A stretch of 64,000 bases of DNA from Leptolinea sp964446955 (GTDB lineage: Bacteria; Chloroflexota; Anaerolineae; Anaerolineales; Anaerolineaceae): contig CAYUQJ010000005.1 of assembly GCA_964446955.1 (NCBI GenBank), positions 124,001 to 188,000 on the forward strand. The letters run 5' to 3'. The number at the start of each line of letters is the position of its first letter. Within the stretch, counting starts at the first letter, position 1. Shown here one piece after another: positions 8,230 through 16,321 of this stretch. The position numbers and the translations under genes are program-made. The notes under the pieces were generated by a model. That model had not been told where the DNA came from. It saw nothing but the letters and a program-made list of their open reading frames with translations, and ran no database searches.

Positions 8230-10307
8230 CTCCTATTTCTCTAATCATTGATGGGAAAACTGTCCAGGCAGAATCAGGACAGACCATTCTTCAAGCCGCG
8301 CAAGACAACGGTATTTACATACCCACACTGTGTGCCTACAAGGACCTACCCCCCTTCGGCGGATGCCGAATGTGCATTGTGAAAGTTGACGGAATGCGCG
8401 GTTATCCCACATCCTGTACAACCCCGGCTGAAGAAGGCATGGTTGTACAAACAGATACCCCCGAACTCGCGTCGTTGCGTCTTGAAACATTGAACTTTCT
8501 TCTAAGCGAGCATCCGCTCAGTTGTCTGATCTGCCCGGAGAACAGTAATTGCGAAGAGTGTATGATGACCATTCGGAAAAGTGGTGCCACCACCGGATGC
8601 GGGTCATGCCCCAAAAATGGGCAATGCGAATTACAAACCCTGGCTTACCGTCTGGGGGTGAAAGAAATCCGCCTGCCGGTTAAGTACAGGATGTTCCCGG
8701 TGGAAAAATTTGACCCCTTTTATGATCGGGATTACAACCTTTGTATATTATGCGGCCGCTGTGTGCAGGTCTGTGAAAAATTGCATTTCCTCAGCACACT
8801 GACATTTGTCCAGCGGGGGGCAAAATCCAGCGTGGGAACCGCGTTTGGCCGCAGTCATGTGGATGCCGGATGCAGCTTTTGCGGTGCCTGTGTAGATCGA
8901 TGCCCGACCGGGGCTTTAACAGAAAAAACCCGTAAATGGGAAGGGGTTCCTGAATCAACGGTTGAAACGACCTGTCCGTATTGCGCTGCCGGATGCTCCA
9001 TCCAATTGCAGGTAAAAAATGGCACGATTATCGGCAGTCTTCCTGGCAGTGATACATCGGTAAACATTGGCAATCTGTGCGTTCACGGCCGGTTCGGCAT
9101 ATCAGAAGTAGTGAACAGCCCTGTTCGTTTGAAAAAACCCTGGCGTTTGGTAGATGGCCGGACCATGAATTGCTCTTTTGAAGAAGCGACTGACCTGGCT
9201 GCCACCCGATTTATGGAATGCCCACCCGGAAAGGCCGCTTTGCAGCTTTCCGGCGACCTCCCTGTGGAAGACCTATACCTTGCCGGAAAATTCGCCCGCG
9301 AGGTATTGCATATTTCTGATGTAGACCAGAATCCAACCACGTTACTCCCCGAATTTAAACAAATCACCCGGCTATCTGCATCTTTTGAACAACTTCGTAC
9401 AGCAGATTGTGTTCTCATCGCCGGATTGGACACGCGTTACACGTTCTCATGGTTGGAATACGACCTCAAACAGTTAAAACGAAATGGATCATTCCTGATA
9501 TCAGTGAACAGCGGCAAGAATCCGATCGATCAGTATGTTCACTCCTTCCTGTACGCACGGGAAGGGAACACGGGAGCGGTAATCACTGAGCTAATGGATA
9601 CCATTGATGCCGGCAGCACAGGAACATCGCTTATGGAGCAGGCCGCCTCAGCATTACGATCCTGTCACAATCCATTCCTGTTGATAGGTCCCGAATACCT
9701 GGGAGACCGGGAAGCGATCATCAGCCTGACTCGTCTGGCAGAAAAATTCAACGCGGGTGTCATATGCCTTCCCACCCAGGGTAACTTCTTTGGCGCAATG
9801 ATCACAGATACGATGAAGTTCAGGCATCCCCCCGTGACCGGTTTGGATGTACTCTACGCCATAGGCATTAAGCCAGAGGCAACCGGTGCATTTACTATAT
9901 ACCAGGGTACCTATCCGGCGGAAGGCCGCCACGTAGATCTATGTTTTCCATCAGCCATGTTCAGCGAACGGGATGGGACACTCATCAACGCGGAATTACG
10001 CCGCCGTCCATTGGTAAAAGCAGTTGAACCCCCGGAGCTGGCTTTACCTGACTGGCAGATCATCTCGGCCATTGCCCAAAAAATGGGTGCGAAAGGTTTT
10101 GATTTCAAAACTCTCGCAGATATTCAGGAAGAGATGGAAACCCAAAACGGCTGGACATTCCCACAAAGAAATATTTCCGGCCTTCCGACCGCATTAATGG
10201 AAGCATCCGGTTATGAACCGACTCTGTTTGGGTCACCATTATCTGATCGGGTAGCAGGACTTCGGGTTCTGTTCCCGGAAAAATCCGTTATAAAAGGTGT
10301 GGAATGA
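8226..10307 (+). CDS. NuoG/FdhA-like iron-sulfur subunit with truncated molybdopterin-oxidoreductase part
   Basis: A 693-residue protein. The N-terminus is a complex I 75-kDa-like module: [2Fe-2S] cysteines 36, 47, 50 and 64 (CAYKDLPPFGGCRMC), then a His96-Cys100-Cys103-Cys109 [4Fe-4S] site, then two ferredoxin-type clusters (CILCGRCVQVCE, CSFCGACVDRCP). A molybdopterin-family [4Fe-4S] domain follows (CPYCAAGCS with the fourth Cys in GNLCVHG). The remaining about 400 residues resemble the molybdopterin oxidoreductase fold, but the chain is shorter than formate dehydrogenases (often near 900). I see no in-frame TGA for selenocysteine, nor an obvious catalytic Cys, and the final cofactor-binding domain seems missing. 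I therefore read it as an electron-transfer subunit, like NuoG, rather than an active formate dehydrogenase. Confidence 0.82.
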   Translation: MTPISLIIDGKTVQAESGQTILQAAQDNGIYIPTLCAYKDLPPFGGCRMCIVKVDGMRGYPTSCTTPAEEGMVVQTDTPELASLRLETLNFLLSEHPLSCLICPENSNCEECMMTIRKSGATTGCGSCPKNGQCELQTLAYRLGVKEIRLPVKYRMFPVEKFDPFYDRDYNLCILCGRCVQVCEKLHFLSTLTFVQRGAKSSVGTAFGRSHVDAGCSFCGACVDRCPTGALTEKTRKWEGVPESTVETTCPYCAAGCSIQLQVKNGTIIGSLPGSDTSVNIGNLCVHGRFGISEVVNSPVRLKKPWRLVDGRTMNCSFEEATDLAATRFMECPPGKAALQLSGDLPVEDLYLAGKFAREVLHISDVDQNPTTLLPEFKQITRLSASFEQLRTADCVLIAGLDTRYTFSWLEYDLKQLKRNGSFLISVNSGKNPIDQYVHSFLYAREGNTGAVITELMDTIDAGSTGTSLMEQAASALRSCHNPFLLIGPEYLGDREAIISLTRLAEKFNAGVICLPTQGNFFGAMITDTMKFRHPPVTGLDVLYAIGIKPEATGAFTIYQGTYPAEGRHVDLCFPSAMFSERDGTLINAELRRRPLVKAVEPPELALPDWQIISAIAQKMGAKGFDFKTLADIQEEMETQNGWTFPQRNISGLPTALMEASGYEPTLFGSPLSDRVAGLRVLFPEKSVIKGVE

Positions 10308-11131
10308 TTCCGGTTATTGAACGCATCATGGTTGCCCCAAATGTTCACAACCTGCGGCTTCTTGCTCCAGATGTTGCGCGCTCAGCACGACCGGGTCAGT
10401 TTGTCATCTTGCAGGCCGAGGATGACGGCGAACGCATCCCATTGACCATCTCCGACTGGGATGCCGACAAAGGGGAAATTACCGTAGTTTTCATCCAGGT
10501 GGGAGCCACAACAGGTTCTCTGGCAGCATTAAATGCTGGAGATACCATCCCCACAGCTGCTGGACCATTGGGCAACCCGATGGAAATGGGTACTTTTGGC
10601 ACCGTCCTACTCGCCGGTGGTTGTTATGGCATCGCAAGCATATATCCCATGGCACGGGAATTGAAATCTCTTGGGAATAAAGTGATAGGCATAGTGGAAG
10701 CCCGCAGCTCTTTCCTCTTTTACTGGGAGGAAAAACTTCGCCAGGTTTGCGATCAACTCATATACATTACCCGTGATGGCACAAAAGGAATCAAAGGTCA
10801 TATTGACAATCTGGGATCAATCATCGCTTCAATTGAAGGCGGGGTTGATCGTGTGATCATCAACGGGTGTAATTATGTCATGATGCGCGGTTGTGAAGAA
10901 ACCCGTCCCCTGGGAATAAAAACGATGGTGAGCCTGAATACGCTAATGATCGACGGAACGGGGATGTGTGGGGTATGCCGGGTATCCATTGATGGAAAGA
11001 TGAAATTCGCCTGTGTTGATGGACCGCATTTTGACGGTCATCTAGTCGATTGGGATGAGCTTTCCAGTCGCCGGCAGGCATACCTGCGTGAAGAGACGAT
11101 AACACTGCGAACCTCCGCGCCGGAGAATTGA
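10304..11131 (+). CDS. NfnA-like / dihydroorotate dehydrogenase electron-transfer-like FAD, [2Fe-2S] subunit
   Basis: A 275-residue member of the ferredoxin-NADP reductase-like family containing NfnA, sulfide dehydrogenase beta and PyrK-type proteins. The FAD-binding barrel (residues 1-95, with ARPGQFVIL and RIPLTISDW) is followed by the NAD(P)-binding Rossmann half starting at GTVLLAGGCYGIASIYP. The C-terminal [2Fe-2S] motif is DGTGMCGVCRV with FACVDGPHFDGH, as in NfnA. The gene overlaps the preceding subunit by 4 bases and is followed after 6 bases by the NfnB-like gene. In NfnAB enzymes this subunit handles NADH; whether that division holds here is unknown. Confidence 0.9.
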   Translation: MIPVIERIMVAPNVHNLRLLAPDVARSARPGQFVILQAEDDGERIPLTISDWDADKGEITVVFIQVGATTGSLAALNAGDTIPTAAGPLGNPMEMGTFGTVLLAGGCYGIASIYPMARELKSLGNKVIGIVEARSSFLFYWEEKLRQVCDQLIYITRDGTKGIKGHIDNLGSIIASIEGGVDRVIINGCNYVMMRGCEETRPLGIKTMVSLNTLMIDGTGMCGVCRVSIDGKMKFACVDGPHFDGHLVDWDELSSRRQAYLREETITLRTSAPEN

Positions 11132-11137
11132 GAGACA

Positions 11138-12562
11138 ATGGCAACCCCTACCGAGCCAACACCAAAAAAGATAAACCTTCAACGGGTGGAAATGTCCAAA
11201 CAGCCACCCGAAATTCGCCGTCAGAATTTTGATGAAGTCGCCCACGGTTACACACCCGAAGAAGCAATGGCTGAAGCCAGCCGCTGTCTGGATTGCAAAA
11301 AACCCGGGTGCGTGGCAAATTGCCCGGTAGAGATCAATATTCCCGCATTTATCCGCGCAATCAAAGTCGGTGATTTCGCTGAAGGTATTCGGATCATCCG
11401 TCAGAAAAATTGTCTGCCCGCCGTGACCGGCCGGGTATGCCCACAAGAAGAACAATGTGAGGGGGGCTGCGTATTTGCCAAAAAACATGCATCTGTAGCC
11501 ATAGGCCGGCTGGAGCGTTTTTTGGCTGATTGGGAAGCCCGTCAGGGTGAAAAAGCACAGGCTATAACACAACCGGAACCAACCGGACAAAAAATTGCCG
11601 TTATTGGTGGGGGACCGGCTGGTTTGACAGTTGCCGGAGATCTGATCCAGCTTGGGCACACGGTTACTGTATATGAAGCCCTTCATAAAATGGGCGGGGT
11701 TTTGGTATACGGCATACCCGAATTTCGCTTGCCCAAGCAAATTGTTCGCCGTGAAGTGGATTACCTGAAAGACCTTGGTGTCGAAATGGTGACGAACTAC
11801 ATTGTGGGCAAGACCCGTACGGTTGACAGCCTGCTGGAAGAATATGACGCCATTTTCATCGGCAGCGGTGCCGGACTTCCCTGGTTTATGGACATTCCGG
11901 GTAATAATTTGAACGGAGTGTATTCCGCGAATGAATACCTGACCCGCATGAACTTGATGAAGGGGTACACATTCCCATCCGTCCAGACACCCATAAAACA
12001 ACACAAACGCGTAGCTGTGATAGGGGGTGGAAACGTAGCCATGGATTGCGCCCGGACGGCCCTTCGACTGGGAGGGGAAGCTCATATCGTGTATCGACGG
12101 TCAAGAGATGAACTACCCGCCCGCCTGGAAGAAGTTGAAAACGCCGAAGAAGAAGGTGTGATCTTCGATTATCTTACCCTGCCAACTGCCTGTGTAGGCA
12201 ATGAGAATGCATGGGTTACAGGTCTGGCCTGTCAAAAAATGGAACTCGGCGAACCGGACGCGTCCGGCCGCCGTTCTCCCATTCCGGTACCAGGCTCTGA
12301 TTTCATCTTACCGGTAGATGCCATCATATATGCCATAGGAAATAGCCCCAACCCGTTAATTCCTGCCACAACTCCCGACATAACGGTTGGCCGCAAAGGC
12401 AACATCGAAGCCGACGACACCACCGGTAAAACATCAAAAGCCCGGGTTTGGGCTGGCGGCGATGTCGTCAGTGGAGCGGCAACCGTGATTCTGGCTATGG
12501 GTGCCGGCCGCAAGGCTGCCCGCGATATCCATACGTATTTACAAAAGCTATCAGGCAAGTAA
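11138..12562 (+). CDS. NfnB-like / NADPH-dependent glutamate synthase small-subunit-like flavoprotein
   Basis: A 474-residue protein of the GltD/NfnB/dihydropyrimidine-dehydrogenase-like family that transfers electrons between NADPH, FAD and two [4Fe-4S] clusters. N-terminal cluster motifs are CLDCKKPGCVANCP and GRVCPQEEQCEGGC. The FAD site is IAVIGGGPAGLTVAG (near residue 150) and the NADP site is VAVIGGGNVAMDCARTA (near residue 290); a second GAGRKAA motif lies at the end. No glutamate synthase large subunit is nearby, and the partner upstream is NfnA-like, so transhydrogenase use is more likely than glutamate synthesis. It is the last gene of the operon. Confidence 0.9.
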   Translation: MATPTEPTPKKINLQRVEMSKQPPEIRRQNFDEVAHGYTPEEAMAEASRCLDCKKPGCVANCPVEINIPAFIRAIKVGDFAEGIRIIRQKNCLPAVTGRVCPQEEQCEGGCVFAKKHASVAIGRLERFLADWEARQGEKAQAITQPEPTGQKIAVIGGGPAGLTVAGDLIQLGHTVTVYEALHKMGGVLVYGIPEFRLPKQIVRREVDYLKDLGVEMVTNYIVGKTRTVDSLLEEYDAIFIGSGAGLPWFMDIPGNNLNGVYSANEYLTRMNLMKGYTFPSVQTPIKQHKRVAVIGGGNVAMDCARTALRLGGEAHIVYRRSRDELPARLEEVENAEEEGVIFDYLTLPTACVGNENAWVTGLACQKMELGEPDASGRRSPIPVPGSDFILPVDAIIYAIGNSPNPLIPATTPDITVGRKGNIEADDTTGKTSKARVWAGGDVVSGAATVILAMGAGRKAARDIHTYLQKLSGK

Positions 12563-12693
12563 CACACAGTCTGACCAACCGTAATATCACATCTACGCAA
12601 GCACGGAAGATCTTTCAGGCTTAATTATTGTATATCTATACGAAATATTATTTTTTGTGTGGTTATGCTATATTAAACGAATATTGATTACAT

Positions 12694-13989
12694 ATGACAG
12701 ATAAAATCTTTGAAACTACTTTAGCAAACGGATTAATGGTGCGGTTGAAAGAAATCCATACCTCGCCGATTATCAGCCATTGGATCTGGTACCGTGTCGG
12801 ATCGCGTAATGAGATTCCCGGAAAAACCGGCATCAGTCACTGGGTGGAACACATGCAGTTCAAGGGCACACCCAACTTTCCAGCCAGTATTCTGGATAAA
12901 GCCATTTCACGGGATGGCGGTTTTTGGAACGCTTTTACATACCTGGACTGGACTACCTTCTTTGAAACACTGCCTGCCGATAAGATCGATCTGGCACTGA
13001 GGCTGGAAGCCGACCGCATGGTTAACAGCATCTATGACCCGGAAGAAGTGGAATCGGAGCGGACAGTAATCATATCAGAACGGGAAGGTAGCGAAAACGA
13101 ACCGCTTTTCCGGCTGAGCGAGGCGGTTCAAACTGCCGCCTTTTCAAGGCATCCCTATCGTATGGAGATTATCGGAAGTAAGCAGGATCTCTATTCCATA
13201 CAAAGGGATGATCTTTACACCCATTACCAGGCGCATTATTGCCCGGCGAATGCTGTTCTCGCCGTGGCCGGTGATTTTGATACCAATGACATGTTCCAAC
13301 GGATACAGGATATCTACGGAGGCATTCCAAAACGCGAATCGGCCAGCCATGACATTCCGGCCGAAGGCCAACCCGGCGGTGAGAAAAGAGTGGATGTATC
13401 GGGGCCGGGTGAAACTGAATATGTCCAGATTGCCTATCGCGCCCCCGGTGCGGCCGATCCGGATTTCTTTACCTTTACTGTTATGGACAGTCTGTTGACC
13501 GGTCCATCAGGCCTCAATATGTTCGGTGGTGGTGGTATTTCCAACAAAACATCCCGCCTGTATCGGGCATTGATCGATAATGAGCTGGCCGTTACAGTTT
13601 CCGGCGGTCTGCAGGCCACTATTGATCCATTCCTATACGAGATCATGCTGACACAACGCAACGACAGGCCGGTGGAAAAGGCATTGGAAGTATTGGATAG
13701 CGAAATTGACCGGTTGATTTCAAGCCCCATACCGGAAGCAGAAATAGATCGTGCCGTAAAACAGGCACGCGCGCTCTTTGCATATGGCAGTGAAAACATC
13801 ACCAACCAGGCTTTCTGGCTTGGGTACTCAGAAATGTTTGCCAGTTATGCCTGGTTTGAGAATTATGTCAAAAAACTGGAAGAAGTGACACCGGATAGTC
13901 TCAAGAAAGTTGCCGCCAAATATCTCAAATCAGAAAACCGGGTAATTGGTTACTATCACGCGGAAAATGGAACAGGAGAGCAGGAATGA
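12694..13989 (+). CDS. M16 family zinc peptidase, catalytic subunit
   Basis: A 431-residue insulinase/processing-peptidase-like protein. The inverted zinc motif HWVEH is present at residues 49-53, and a downstream acidic helix (about residues 125-137, with EVESERTVIISERE) supplies the expected third ligand. The typical two-domain M16 arrangement is visible, with the second domain starting near residue 230. It pairs with the next gene (ATGA overlap), which lacks the zinc motif. Such active/inactive pairs act as heterodimers in family M16B, where both halves form the peptide-binding chamber. No signal peptide is seen, so a cytoplasmic or peripheral location is likely. The 131-base gap upstream is AT-rich and probably carries the promoter. 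Confidence 0.9.
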   Translation: MTDKIFETTLANGLMVRLKEIHTSPIISHWIWYRVGSRNEIPGKTGISHWVEHMQFKGTPNFPASILDKAISRDGGFWNAFTYLDWTTFFETLPADKIDLALRLEADRMVNSIYDPEEVESERTVIISEREGSENEPLFRLSEAVQTAAFSRHPYRMEIIGSKQDLYSIQRDDLYTHYQAHYCPANAVLAVAGDFDTNDMFQRIQDIYGGIPKRESASHDIPAEGQPGGEKRVDVSGPGETEYVQIAYRAPGAADPDFFTFTVMDSLLTGPSGLNMFGGGGISNKTSRLYRALIDNELAVTVSGGLQATIDPFLYEIMLTQRNDRPVEKALEVLDSEIDRLISSPIPEAEIDRAVKQARALFAYGSENITNQAFWLGYSEMFASYAWFENYVKKLEEVTPDSLKKVAAKYLKSENRVIGYYHAENGTGEQE

Positions 13990-15278
13990 TACGAACCTTT
14001 TCCCACTCTCACCTAAACAGTCTTCCTGGAGAGGATGATATCCACCGGTTTGAACTTCCCAATGGAATTGTTCTCCTTACACGGCCGAATTTCAACAGTC
14101 AGTCTGTCGTCATATCCGGTTACATCCAGTGTGGAAGCATGTTTGATCCCCGCGAGAAACTTGGGCTGGCCCGGTTTACTTCCATGGCACTGATGCGGGG
14201 CTCCGAACGCCGGGATTTTCAACAAACATATGATGCCCTTGAAAGTGTTGGGGCAAGTCTGGGTTTTAATTCCAGCGTCCATCACACATCATTTGGCGGA
14301 CGTTGTCTTTCGGAAGACCTTTCACTCATGCTGGAGATCTTATCCGATTCCCTCCGCAAACCAGTCTTTCCTGAAGATCAAGTTGAACGTCTGCGCACGC
14401 AATTGATGACCGGATTGGCCATAAGAGCCCAGGATACGGAAGAGATGGCCTCCCTCACATTCGATGAGATCCTTTTCGCCAATCATCCATACGGATTGCC
14501 GGAAGACGGTTATGTAGAAACCATCTCTCAGATTACCGTAGATGATATTCGCCGATTCCAGAAAAGGTCGTATCATCCACAGGGTATGGTGATCGTTATC
14601 GTTGGTGCTATTGATCCGCAAGCCTGTTATGATCTGATAAGCCGGGTTTTTGGAACCTGGTCAGCAGAGAACACACTTCCTCTCCGAGAGTTTCCTGCCG
14701 TCAAGCCGCTAATGAAAAAGATACGGCAGCATATACCGATCCCCGGCAAAACCCAGGCAGATGTGATTATTGGGACCATTGGCCCCAAACGTCAGACGCC
14801 GGAATACATGGCCGCTTCTCTGGGAAACAGTATTTTGGGTCAATTTGGTATGATGGGGCGTATTGGTGATATTGTGCGTGAAAAATCCGGTTTGGCGTAC
14901 CATGCGAGCGCCAGTTTAAATTCCTGGATCGAAGCCGGTTCATGGGAAGTATCTGCCGGCGTAAATCCGTCCAACCTTAAGCGGACAATTGATCTCGTCA
15001 TCCGTGAGCTCAAGCGTTTCACCGGCGAACTGGTCACCGCCGAAGAACTGGCAGACAGCAAAGCCAACTTCATCGGAAGGCTTCCATTGTCGCTTGAATC
15101 GAATGCGGGTGTTGCCGGTGCGCTGTTGAATATTGAACGTTTCCAACTCGGGTTGGATTATTACAGACGGTATGCAGATCTCGTCAATTCAGTAACCTCT
15201 GAAAAGATACAGGAAACCGCCAATCTTTACATCGATCCCGATAGAATGGCTGTCGTAAGCGCCGGTCCGGAGAAATAG
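13986..15278 (+). CDS. M16 family peptidase-like protein, non-catalytic partner
   Basis: A 430-residue M16 homologue. Where the catalytic partner has HWVEH, this chain reads FTSMALMRGSE, so neither zinc histidine nor the catalytic glutamate is present. The C-terminal M16 domain is well preserved (VREKSGLAYHASASLNSW at about residue 295-312, with the G-L-A-Y element that contacts the substrate in the partner's active site). This is the pattern of the inactive subunit in heterodimeric M16 enzymes. It overlaps the catalytic gene by 4 bases and is followed after 3 bases by acpS. Confidence 0.88.
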   Translation: MIRTFSHSHLNSLPGEDDIHRFELPNGIVLLTRPNFNSQSVVISGYIQCGSMFDPREKLGLARFTSMALMRGSERRDFQQTYDALESVGASLGFNSSVHHTSFGGRCLSEDLSLMLEILSDSLRKPVFPEDQVERLRTQLMTGLAIRAQDTEEMASLTFDEILFANHPYGLPEDGYVETISQITVDDIRRFQKRSYHPQGMVIVIVGAIDPQACYDLISRVFGTWSAENTLPLREFPAVKPLMKKIRQHIPIPGKTQADVIIGTIGPKRQTPEYMAASLGNSILGQFGMMGRIGDIVREKSGLAYHASASLNSWIEAGSWEVSAGVNPSNLKRTIDLVIRELKRFTGELVTAEELADSKANFIGRLPLSLESNAGVAGALLNIERFQLGLDYYRRYADLVNSVTSEKIQETANLYIDPDRMAVVSAGPEK

Positions 15279-15281
15279 GAT

Positions 15282-15668
15282 ATGCCCCGGTTGATCTTAC
15301 GGACCGGAATTGATATGCTGGAAATCAACCGGATGGAGAAAATTTCACCTTCCATACGGCAGAGATTTATTAAACGGGTTTTTACCGATGAAGAAATCAA
15401 GCAGTGCCGCGATTCAAATCCGTCACTGTCAGGTCTTTTTTGTGTTAAGGAAAGTGTGGCAAAGGCATTGGGCTGCGGAATTGGTCCGGTAAGATGGCAG
15501 GATATTGAGGTACTGTCCAATGAAGAGGGTGCTCCCGGTATTCTCTTGCATGGACATGCTGCCCGCCTTGCCGACGCAATCGGTCTGACCGCGTGGGCTG
15601 TAAGTATCACCCATACACAGGAAATGGCTGCTGCTTCAGTTACCGCGATCGGGTTTGAAACAGAGTGA
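15282..15668 (+). CDS. acpS: Holo-[acyl-carrier-protein] synthase
   Basis: Transfers 4'-phosphopantetheine from CoA to the serine of apo-ACP, activating fatty acid synthesis. The 128-residue length is typical of AcpS. Family motifs: GIDMLEINRM near the N-terminus (Mg-binding Asp), and FCVKESVAKALG (Glu/Lys motif) around residues 48-60. The start is 3 bases after the M16 partner gene and the stop overlaps the GTG start of the next gene, so it is inside one operon. Confidence 0.92.
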   Translation: MPRLILRTGIDMLEINRMEKISPSIRQRFIKRVFTDEEIKQCRDSNPSLSGLFCVKESVAKALGCGIGPVRWQDIEVLSNEEGAPGILLHGHAARLADAIGLTAWAVSITHTQEMAAASVTAIGFETE

Positions 15669-16321
15669 AAATACTATCTGTCAGTGACATAGAAATGAAT
15701 CTGATCTACAGTCCGCAAATTGTAGATCAATTCAATGAGATTGATGTAATCATCAGTTGCGGAGATTTGCCGTATTACTACCTGGAATATATGATCAGCA
15801 TGTTGAATAAACCGCTGTTTTTTGTGCGTGGAAACCACGCCCCAAAAATCGAATATGGATCCGATTGGGAACGTCAATATCCATTGGGCGGGAAAAACAT
15901 CCACTGTAAGACTGCCCGAACCGCCAATGGATTACTACTGGCTGGAGTGGAAGGCAGCCTGCGATATAACACAGGACCCAACCAGTACTCACAAAGGCAA
16001 ATGTGGATGAATGTTTTTCGGTTAATACCCGGAATGATGATCAACCGGATGCGTTTCGGCCGCTATCTTGACATCTTTGTTACCCATGCGCCACCCTGGA
16101 AAATCCATGACGCGGATGACCGCCCTCATCAAGGAATCAAAGCATTCCGGTGGCTTGACCGGGTTTTTCAGCCTTCCTATCATTTACACGGGCATGTTCA
16201 CCTGTATCGCCAGGACGCGAAGAAGCTTACCTTTTTCGGAAAAACCCGAATTTTGAACACATACGGATATCAAATAACAGAGCTTACCCTTCCGGCACCA
16301 GGTTCCCGGAGAAAAAAATGA
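15665..16321 (+). CDS. Metallophosphoesterase (calcineurin-like)
   Basis: A 218-residue calcineurin-like phosphoesterase. Recognisable metal motifs: CGDLP (Asp of GD), RGNHAP (GNHD/E-type motif), VTHAPPW and LHGHVHLY. The first motif, usually D-x-H, reads SDIE (residues 7-10), so the histidine is replaced by glutamate; metal 1 may be bound differently. The start codon is GTG, overlapping the acpS stop. Substrate unknown; small relatives include cyclic nucleotide and nucleotide-ether phosphatases. Confidence 0.83.
   Translation: MKILSVSDIEMNLIYSPQIVDQFNEIDVIISCGDLPYYYLEYMISMLNKPLFFVRGNHAPKIEYGSDWERQYPLGGKNIHCKTARTANGLLLAGVEGSLRYNTGPNQYSQRQMWMNVFRLIPGMMINRMRFGRYLDIFVTHAPPWKIHDADDRPHQGIKAFRWLDRVFQPSYHLHGHVHLYRQDAKKLTFFGKTRILNTYGYQITELTLPAPGSRRKK

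Noticed and set aside
8226..10307. Active formate dehydrogenase
   Set aside because: The chain is too short, and no catalytic Cys or in-frame TGA for selenocysteine is apparent; an electron-transfer role is more likely.
12563..12693. Promoter of the M16 operon
   Set aside because: The stretch is AT-rich with a TATATT near 12670, but no acceptable -35 at the right distance, so I did not list a defined site.
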